Source of the DNA: Pusillimonas sp.
GTDB lineage: Bacteria; Pseudomonadota; Gammaproteobacteria; Burkholderiales; Burkholderiaceae_B
Direction: 5' to 3'
DNA: 62,588 nt
Assembly (NCBI RefSeq): GCF_029263785.1
Contig: NZ_JAJUFE010000012.1
Coordinates: 1 to 62,588, forward strand
In this document: positions 57,653-62,588 of the stretch, piece after piece
Layout: the number at the start of each line of letters is the position of its first letter
Numbering within the stretch: the first letter of the stretch is position 1
Translations under genes and position numbers: made by a program
Notes under the pieces: generated by a model
Told to the model about the DNA's origin: nothing
Databases searched by the model: none
What the model saw: the letters and a program-made list of their open reading frames with translations, nothing else

Positions 57653-58504
57653 ATGGAAAATACAGAGCACACCATGGCGCACCATACTGGTCCCCTGGCG
57701 GGCTATCAGGCCAAACACTTCCTGTGGTCGGTTTCCGACGACGGTAAGGTGGCTACCATCACCCTGAATCGCCCCGAGCGAAAGAACCCGCTCACTTTTG
57801 ATTCTTATGCCGAGCTGCGCGATCTGTTTCGCAGCCTGAATTACGCCAGCGACATCAAGACAGTGGTCATAACCGGCGCCGGGGGCAACTTCTGCTCGGG
57901 GGGTGATGTTCACGAAATCATTGGCCCGCTCACCAAAATGAGCATGCCCGAATTGCTTGAGTTCACACGCATGACGGGTGACCTGGTCAAGGCCATGCGC
58001 AATTGTCCGCAACCGATTGTGGCCGCGGTGGATGGTGTCTGCGCCGGCGCCGGTGCAATTTTGGCGATGGCTTCCGACCTTCGTCTGGGCAGCCCTGAAA
58101 CTCGCACTGCATTCCTGTTTGCGCGCGTGGGCCTGGCCGGGTCGGACATGGGTGCCTGCGCGATATTGCCACGCATCATCGGCCAAGGTCGTGCTTCCGA
58201 GCTGTTCTATACCGGTCGTGCCATGTCAGCTGACGAAGGCCTCGCATGGGGTTTCTTCAACGCTTTGCATCCTTCCGACGAATTGCTCGCAGCCGCACAG
58301 ACACTGGCTGCACGCATTGCCTCGGGTCCAACCTTTGCACATAGCATCACCAAAAAAGCCATGCACCAAGAGTGGAGCATGGGCGTTGACGAAGCAATTG
58401 AGGCCGAGGCGCAGGCACAGGCGATCTGCATGCAGACCGGCGACTTCCGCCGCGCATACGAAGCTTTTGTCGCCAAGCAAAAACCTGTTTTCGAGGGCAA
58501 TTGA
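57653..58504 (+). CDS. Enoyl-CoA hydratase/isomerase family protein
   Basis: 283 residues; AAGGAG precedes the ATG. Crotonase signatures are [31 protein letters not shown] (oxyanion hole, near residue 80) and [40 protein letters not shown] carries a Gly-Ser-Asp where classical hydratases often have catalytic Glu, so the reaction could be hydration, isomerisation or ring hydrolysis. It sits in the anthranilate operon between the SDR and acyl-CoA dehydrogenase genes and overlaps the next start by one base. Confidence 0.85.
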   Translation: MENTEHTMAHHTGPLAGYQAKHFLWSVSDDGKVATITLNRPERKNPLTFDSYAELRDLFRSLNYASDIKTVVITGAGGNFCSGGDVHEIIGPLTKMSMPELLEFTRMTGDLVKAMRNCPQPIVAAVDGVCAGAGAILAMASDLRLGSPETRTAFLFARVGLAGSDMGACAILPRIIGQGRASELFYTGRAMSADEGLAWGFFNALHPSDELLAAAQTLAARIASGPTFAHSITKKAMHQEWSMGVDEAIEAEAQAQAICMQTGDFRRAYEAFVAKQKPVFEGN

Positions 58505-59676
58505 TGAACGACACCACCTGGCTAGACTGGCCTTTCTTTGACGAGCGCCACCCACAGATGGCGCAGGAGCTTGATCGCTGGTGCCAACAGGCGTTGGCCG
58601 ATGTTGATCATTCTGATACCGACAGCGCATGCCGGCATCTGGTCAAGATTCTCGGACAAGCCGGGTGGTTGCGTGTGGCAGTGCCCCAGGGGCCGGACGG
58701 CTCATGGGGCGGCCGCTGGCCGCAGATCGACTCCCGCGCCGTGTGCATCATGCGCGAGACACTCGCACGTCACGACGGGCTGGCCGATTTTGCGTTTGCA
58801 ATGCAAGGCCTGGGAAGCGGTGCAATCTCCATTGCCGGAAGCGATGCGCTGCGCCAACGCTACTTGCCGCGTGTGGCATCCGGCGACGCCATTGCCGCAT
58901 TCGCGTTATCCGAGCCCGATGCCGGTTCCGATGTAGCCGCCATGTCGTGCGAAGCGGTGCTTGACGGTGACCATTACGTGATCAATGGCGAGAAGACCTG
59001 GATATCGAATGGCGGCATCGCCGATTTCTACACCTTGTTTGTCCGTACCGGCGAAGCGCCTGGAGCTCGCGGCATTTCGGCCTTTGTGGTAGATGCTGAC
59101 ACTCCTGGCCTGGAAATCGCCGAGCGTATCGATGTCATTGCGCCCCACCCCCTTGCGCGCCTGCGTTTTGACAATTGCCGCGTCCCTGTCACGCAGCGTT
59201 TGGGCGAAGCAGGTCAGGGCTTCAAGATCGCCATGATGACTCTGGATATTTTCAGGGCATCGGTGGCGGCGGCCGCTCTGGGTTTTGCCCGTCGCGCTCT
59301 GCAAGAAGGGCTTGAGCGTGCAAAGTCGCGACGCATGTTTGGTCAGACCCTGGCCGACCTGCAACTGACACAGGCTGCTTTGGGTGATATGGCGACCGAG
59401 ATTGACGCCGCCGCCTTGCTGACTTACCGCGCCGCATGGATGCGCGACGTCAAGGGCGTTCGCACTACCCGCGAGGCCGCGATGGCCAAAATGGCGGCCA
59501 CGGAATCCGCCCAGCGTGTCATCGACCGCGCCTTGCAAATGTTTGGTGGTGCCGGCGTGATGTCGGGCATGCCTGTTGAAAAACTTTATCGTGAAATTCG
59601 CGCTTTGCGCATCTATGAAGGCGCCACCGAAGTCCAGCGCCTCATCATAGCCCGGGAGCTCCTGAAGGACGCATGA
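58504..59676 (+). CDS. Acyl-CoA dehydrogenase
   Basis: 390 residues from the ATG at 58504, which shares a base with the hydratase stop codon (TGATG). FAD-dependent ACAD fold: [20 protein letters not shown] near residue 135, [43 protein letters not shown], and the C-terminal [40 protein letters not shown]. It probably introduces a double bond into an alicyclic amino- or oxo-cyclohexane carboxyl-CoA intermediate. The catalytic base cannot be fixed by eye. Confidence 0.9.
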   Translation: MNDTTWLDWPFFDERHPQMAQELDRWCQQALADVDHSDTDSACRHLVKILGQAGWLRVAVPQGPDGSWGGRWPQIDSRAVCIMRETLARHDGLADFAFAMQGLGSGAISIAGSDALRQRYLPRVASGDAIAAFALSEPDAGSDVAAMSCEAVLDGDHYVINGEKTWISNGGIADFYTLFVRTGEAPGARGISAFVVDADTPGLEIAERIDVIAPHPLARLRFDNCRVPVTQRLGEAGQGFKIAMMTLDIFRASVAAAALGFARRALQEGLERAKSRRMFGQTLADLQLTQAALGDMATEIDAAALLTYRAAWMRDVKGVRTTREAAMAKMAATESAQRVIDRALQMFGGAGVMSGMPVEKLYREIRALRIYEGATEVQRLIIARELLKDA

Positions 59677-59707
59677 TGCTCCCGCCGATTAACCTGGAGA
59701 CAAATTT

Positions 59708-61351
59708 ATGGAACGCTCTGCTCATCTAGATACCTTCGCACGAGACAACCTGCCCCCCCAATCCGAGTGGCCGGAATTTCTGCTTGAAGGAAACCCCGAC
59801 GTAGCGTACCCAGCGCGATTGAACTGCGCCGTTGAACTTGTTGATGCGCACATCGCAAAAGGCAACGGAGACCGCATCGCGTTGCGTTGGCGCGACGACA
59901 ATGGCGAGAAGCGGACGATGAGCTATCGTGAGCTGGCCGAGCTGACCAACCGCATCGCCCACGTCCTGACTGAAGACATGAAACTGGTGCCGGGCAACCG
60001 TTTGTTGTTGCGTGGCCCAAATAACGTGATGATGGCGGCATCGTGGCTGGCAGCGGTCAAGGCCGGCCTGGTGGTGGTACCAACCATGCCCTTGCTTCGT
60101 GCTGCCGAGCTGAAGCCGATTATCGAAAAGGCCAAGATTACGGCGGCGCTTTGTGACAAGCGTCTTTCTGAAGAGCTTGAAAATTGCCGTAATTCGGGTC
60201 ACGCCTCGTACTGTTCCGAGCTGACAGAGGTTCGGTATTTTCATGACGCCGGCCCTGATTCCCTCGATACGCTCGCCAAGGGCAAGCCGGCGGAATTCAC
60301 TGCGTGCGACACGGCTGTGGATGACGTCTGCCTTATTGCGTTTACCAGCGGAACCACGGGCAAGCCCAAGGGCTGCATGCACTTCCATCGTGATGTGCTG
60401 GCCATGTGCGATACATTCTCGAAGCACGTGTTGCGCATGACGCCTGACGAAATCGTTTGCGGTACGCCGCCTCTGGCGTTCACGTTTGGCTTGGGCGGGC
60501 TTCTGTGCTTCCCATTGCGAGTGGGTGGTTCTACGGTTCTTACCGAAAAGCTCACACCCGACCTGCTTCTGCAGACGGTTCAAGACTTTGGCGTGACGAT
60601 GACTTTCACGGCGCCCACGTTCTACCGGCAGATGGCCGAGCTGGTGTCGAATTACGATCTGTCGTCGCTCAAGAAGACGGTATCGGCCGGCGAAGCGTTG
60701 CCGGATGCGACGCGCCAGCTCTGGAAGAAGGCTACGGGCATCGAGATGATCGACGGCATCGGCGGCACCGAGATGATCCACGTGTTTGTCGCCAGCGCAC
60801 CCGAAAACGTGCGTCGCGGTGCGATTGGCACGGTGGTTCCGGGTTACGTGGCGCAGGTGGTCGATGAGAACCTTAATCCCGTGCCCAACGGAACTGTGGG
60901 TCGCCTGGTGGTGAAGGGGCCCACAGGATGCCGTTATCTTGCCGACGAGCGCCAGCGAGTGTTTGTGCAGCAGGGATGGAACCTGCCGGGAGACACGTTC
61001 ATTCAAGACGATGACGGCTACTTTTTCTATCAGGCGCGCAATGACGACATGATCATCTCTGCCGGCTACAACATTGCCGGGCCCGAGGTGGAAGATGCGT
61101 TGCTAAGCCACGAGGCGGTCGCGGAGTGCGGTGTCATCGGCGTGCCGGACGAGCAACGTGGAAACATCGTGAAGGCTTTTGTGGTGCTCAAGCCAGGCTT
61201 CGAAGGTAATGATGCGATGGTTAAGGCGTTGCAAGATCACGTGAAGTCGCAGATTGCTCCTTATAAGTATCCACGCGCTATTGAGTTTGTGTCGGCATTG
61301 CCACGCACTGAAACGGGCAAACTTCAGCGTTTTGTATTGCGCCAGCAATAG
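59708..61351 (+). CDS. Benzoate-CoA ligase-family enzyme, probably 2-aminobenzoate-CoA ligase
   Basis: 547 residues. ANL-family motifs are LIAFTSGTTGKPKGCMHFH (A3, near residue 213), DGIGGTEMIHVFVAS (A5), YRARNDDMIISAGYNIAGPEVE-like (A8: YQARNDDMIISAGYNI) and PRTETGKLQRF (A10, catalytic Lys). VPTMPLLRAAELKPIIEKAKI matches the benzoate-CoA ligase group. It should activate anthranilate to 2-aminobenzoyl-CoA for the monooxygenase/reductase encoded upstream. Specificity is inferred from context. RidA follows after 24 bp. Confidence 0.88.
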   Translation: MERSAHLDTFARDNLPPQSEWPEFLLEGNPDVAYPARLNCAVELVDAHIAKGNGDRIALRWRDDNGEKRTMSYRELAELTNRIAHVLTEDMKLVPGNRLLLRGPNNVMMAASWLAAVKAGLVVVPTMPLLRAAELKPIIEKAKITAALCDKRLSEELENCRNSGHASYCSELTEVRYFHDAGPDSLDTLAKGKPAEFTACDTAVDDVCLIAFTSGTTGKPKGCMHFHRDVLAMCDTFSKHVLRMTPDEIVCGTPPLAFTFGLGGLLCFPLRVGGSTVLTEKLTPDLLLQTVQDFGVTMTFTAPTFYRQMAELVSNYDLSSLKKTVSAGEALPDATRQLWKKATGIEMIDGIGGTEMIHVFVASAPENVRRGAIGTVVPGYVAQVVDENLNPVPNGTVGRLVVKGPTGCRYLADERQRVFVQQGWNLPGDTFIQDDDGYFFYQARNDDMIISAGYNIAGPEVEDALLSHEAVAECGVIGVPDEQRGNIVKAFVVLKPGFEGNDAMVKALQDHVKSQIAPYKYPRAIEFVSALPRTETGKLQRFVLRQQ

Positions 61352-61375
61352 GTTTTCTTTTTCAGAGAGGAATAT

Positions 61376-61789
61376 ATGAAGATCCTGCAACCATCCGACT
61401 GGGCTCCGCCGCGGGGCTATTCGAACGGCATCATGAACGAGCTGACGGTCGGCAGCCGCATCATCTTCGTAGGTGGTCAAGTTGCCTGGAATGCTCAGCA
61501 GCAGTTCGAAACTGATGATCTGGCAGAGCAGGTTGGCCAGACGCTGCGCAACATTGTTGCCATTCTCAAGGAAGGCGGTGCCGGTCCGGAGCACATCACG
61601 CGGATGACGTGGTATGTGGTGGACAAGAAAGAGTATGTGGCGTCGCTGCGTGAAATCGGCCAGCATTATCGTGAGATCATCGGACGCAATTTCCCGGCGA
61701 TGACGGCCGTGGAGGTGTCTGATCTGGTTGAAGATCGTGCCAAGGTCGAGATTGAGGTTACGGCGGTGGTGCCGCCGGCGGCTCAGTAA
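61376..61789 (+). CDS. RidA-family (YjgF/YER057c/UK114) protein
   Basis: 137 residues; GAGAGG precedes the ATG. Core features are GSRIIFVGGQVAWNAQQQF, LAEQVGQTLRNIVAILKEGGAGPEHITRMTWYVVD and FPAMTAVEVSDLVEDRAKVEIEVTAVV. The conserved arginine of active RidA is replaced or shifted; the C-terminal EVSDL region contains Glu/Asp and Arg in DRAKVEIE. RidA proteins hydrolyse reactive enamines and imines. In this operon it would suit the release of ammonia from the 2-amino-5-oxocyclohexene-type intermediates. Last gene, followed by a strong terminator. Confidence 0.88.
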   Translation: MKILQPSDWAPPRGYSNGIMNELTVGSRIIFVGGQVAWNAQQQFETDDLAEQVGQTLRNIVAILKEGGAGPEHITRMTWYVVDKKEYVASLREIGQHYREIIGRNFPAMTAVEVSDLVEDRAKVEIEVTAVVPPAAQ

Positions 61790-61825
61790 TCAGAAGTGGT
61801 TTGTCCCTCGGGAACGGGGGTGAAG

Positions 61826-61860
61826 ATGCCCGCAAGGAGGATGCTCTTTGCGGGCATTTT
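61826..61860 (+). terminator. Terminator of the anthranilate operon
   Basis: ATGCCCGCAA (61826-61835) and TTGCGGGCAT (61848-61857) form a perfect 10-bp stem with a 12-nt loop and end in TTTT, 37 bp after the RidA stop codon. Confidence 0.85.
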
Positions 61861-61861
61861 C

Positions 61862-62086
61862 TGTGGTGGGCCATGCGTGGGGGGAGTTCATCAGAACTGT
61901 CCCTTTTATGCCGGTTATGGGCTGTGTGGGGGTGGTTTGGGTTAAGGGGGGCTGGGTCGTGTGTCGGGAGGCTCTTTTTTTTGGTCTGGGTGGGTGGTGT
62001 GAGGTGAGGGGTGTGGGGTGGGTGGTGTTCGGTGTGGGGTGTTCGGTGTGGGGTGTGGGCTGAAGTGTGGCTGGGGTTCTTGAGTC
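61862..62086. other. Non-coding GT-rich tract with a G-quadruplex motif and a 14-bp repeat
   Basis: The plus strand is strongly G/T biased. GGGGG (61928-61932), GGG (61939-61941), GGGGGG (61946-61951) and GGG (61954-61956) satisfy the simple G3+N1-7 quadruplex rule. GGTGTTCGGTGTGG occurs twice in tandem (62024-62037 and 62038-62051). Open frames here on both strands (for example 61758-62120 minus and 61801-62063 plus) are low-complexity and have no homology I can recognise. Confidence 0.6.
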
Positions 62087-62302
62087 GCCTGGCCGTGGCC
62101 TGCCTTGTAAAAATGGTCACATCATGCGGTCCGGCTTCGCCGGACTTCCCGGATCTGCCTCGTCCGGCGGGCGGCGGCCGAACTCAACCTCGCTGCTGCG
62201 CAGCTCGGGATTCGGCAGGCGGCCGCCTTGTTTCCCGCCCTCCTTCGTCAGCATCCGGCGCATGCTGGACGCCCATTTTTACAAGGCAGGCCCCGGCCAG
62301 GC
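62087..62302. repeat. 216-bp palindromic element bounded by 30-bp inverted repeats
   Basis: The left arm 62087-62116 (GCCTGGCCGTGGCCTGCCTT...) and right arm 62273-62302 are inverted copies with one mismatch in 30. Inside are nested hairpins: GTCCGGC-TTC-GCCGGAC (62129-62145) and GCCGAA/TTCGGC (62178-62183, 62210-62215). No transposase is encoded and no target-site duplication is seen. It looks like a miniature inverted-repeat or REP-type structured element. Copy number cannot be judged here. Confidence 0.7.
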
Positions 62303-62352
62303 TTTGGGTATCTGCAGTTGTGACGTTGTTCCACTTTGCTGGGCCTGGTTGA

Positions 62353-62400
62353 GGTTCGGGTTCGGGTTCAGGTCAGGCCGGGCCGGGCCGGGCCGGGCCG
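62353..62400. repeat. Short tandem repeats GGTTCG (x3) and GGCCG (x5)
   Basis: GGTTCG, GGTTCG, GGTTCA lie at 62353-62370. GGCCG is repeated five times exactly at 62376-62400. No coding role is apparent. Confidence 0.75.
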
Positions 62401-62469
62401 GGGGGCGCCGGGCAAGGCTAGGGCAGGGTAGGGGCACGGCACAGTACGGCAGAGCCAGGGGCAGACGCA

Positions 62470-62588
62470 GGTCAGACAGGACAGACAGGTCAGACAGGTC
62501 AGACAGGTCAGACAGGTCAGACAGGTCAGACAGGTCAGACAGGTCAGACAGGTCAGACAGGTCAGACAGGTCAGACAGGTCAGACAGG
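62470..62588. repeat. 9-bp tandem repeat (GGTCAGACA) reaching the window edge
   Basis: Thirteen units of GGTCAGACA from 62470 to 62586, the second with one change (GGACAGACA), then the array is cut by the window end. All three plus-strand frames stay open across it (Gly-Gln-Thr, Val-Arg-Gln, Ser-Asp-Arg), but no start or gene context supports translation within the window. It is a minisatellite; length is not determined. Confidence 0.9.

Noticed and set aside
61758-62352. Open frames in the 3' GT-rich region (61758-62120 minus, 61801-62063 plus, 62011-62352 plus)
   Set aside because: They follow compositional bias or the inverted repeat, have Pro/His/Thr or Val/Gly/Trp runs and no ribosome-binding sites.
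62470-62588. CRISPR-like array
   Set aside because: The 9-bp units are directly adjacent with no spacers and no cas genes are nearby; it is a simple tandem repeat.

Overview
The window looks like a chromosomal segment of a GC-rich betaproteobacterium, most likely Burkholderiales and probably Alcaligenaceae (Bordetella, Achromobacter and Pusillimonas relatives). The family assignment is inference from gene content and order: hemE-priA-rep, metX-metW, gatCAB divergent from mreBCD-mrdA-rodA, mutY-ftsX-ftsE, rplU-rpmA-obgE-proB and argJ. Most of it is ordinary core genome. There is no prophage, insertion sequence or CRISPR array.

Layout. 1-7.5 kb: the 3' part of a LysR regulator, a Fis-type regulator, hemE, priA and rep. 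7.5-15.1 kb: glycine cleavage genes gcvT and gcvP without gcvH, a small protein with a strong promoter, a 3-hydroxyacyl-CoA dehydrogenase, a membrane-anchored dihaem cytochrome c and tRNA-Arg(CCG). 15.2-23.4 kb: a TRIC-type channel, a TonB-dependent receptor locus (DUF2946 protein, receptor, PepSY membrane protein), an NSS-family transporter and gshA. 23.5-31.8 kb: a lipoprotein overlapping a short LuxR-type regulator, a SAM-II riboswitch upstream of metX-metW, an AmpG-like permease, xthA, a second lipoprotein, a PrmC-like methyltransferase and a haem-oxygenase-like putative di-iron enzyme. 31.9-44.4 kb: pyrE, the gatCAB amidotransferase, the elongasome operon (mreB, mreC, mreD, mrdA, rodA) and ftsE-ftsX-mutY. 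44.5-54.3 kb: two polar amino-acid ABC permeases, an OmpA-like lipoprotein, a divergent XRE and winged-helix regulator pair, proB, obgE, rpmA, rplU, argJ and a MarR regulator.

54.4-61.8 kb is the clearest accessory function. It is a six-gene operon divergent from the MarR gene, encoding a flavin monooxygenase/Old Yellow Enzyme fusion, an SDR dehydrogenase, an enoyl-CoA hydratase, an acyl-CoA dehydrogenase, an aryl-CoA ligase and a RidA protein. It fits aerobic anthranilate (2-aminobenzoate) breakdown through 2-aminobenzoyl-CoA. The ligase activates the acid, the fusion enzyme dearomatises the ring, beta-oxidation enzymes process the product, and RidA probably deals with the enamine or imine nitrogen.

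The last 0.8 kb (61.8-62.6 kb) carries no convincing gene. It holds a terminator, a GT-rich tract with a G-quadruplex motif, a 216-bp element bounded by 30-bp inverted repeats, and short tandem repeats that run off the window edge. The points most worth follow-up are the anthranilate operon with its promoter/operator, the SAM-II riboswitch, the inverted-repeat element, the di-iron-type enzyme, and the two regulators with receiver-like domains that seem to lack a phospho-acceptor.
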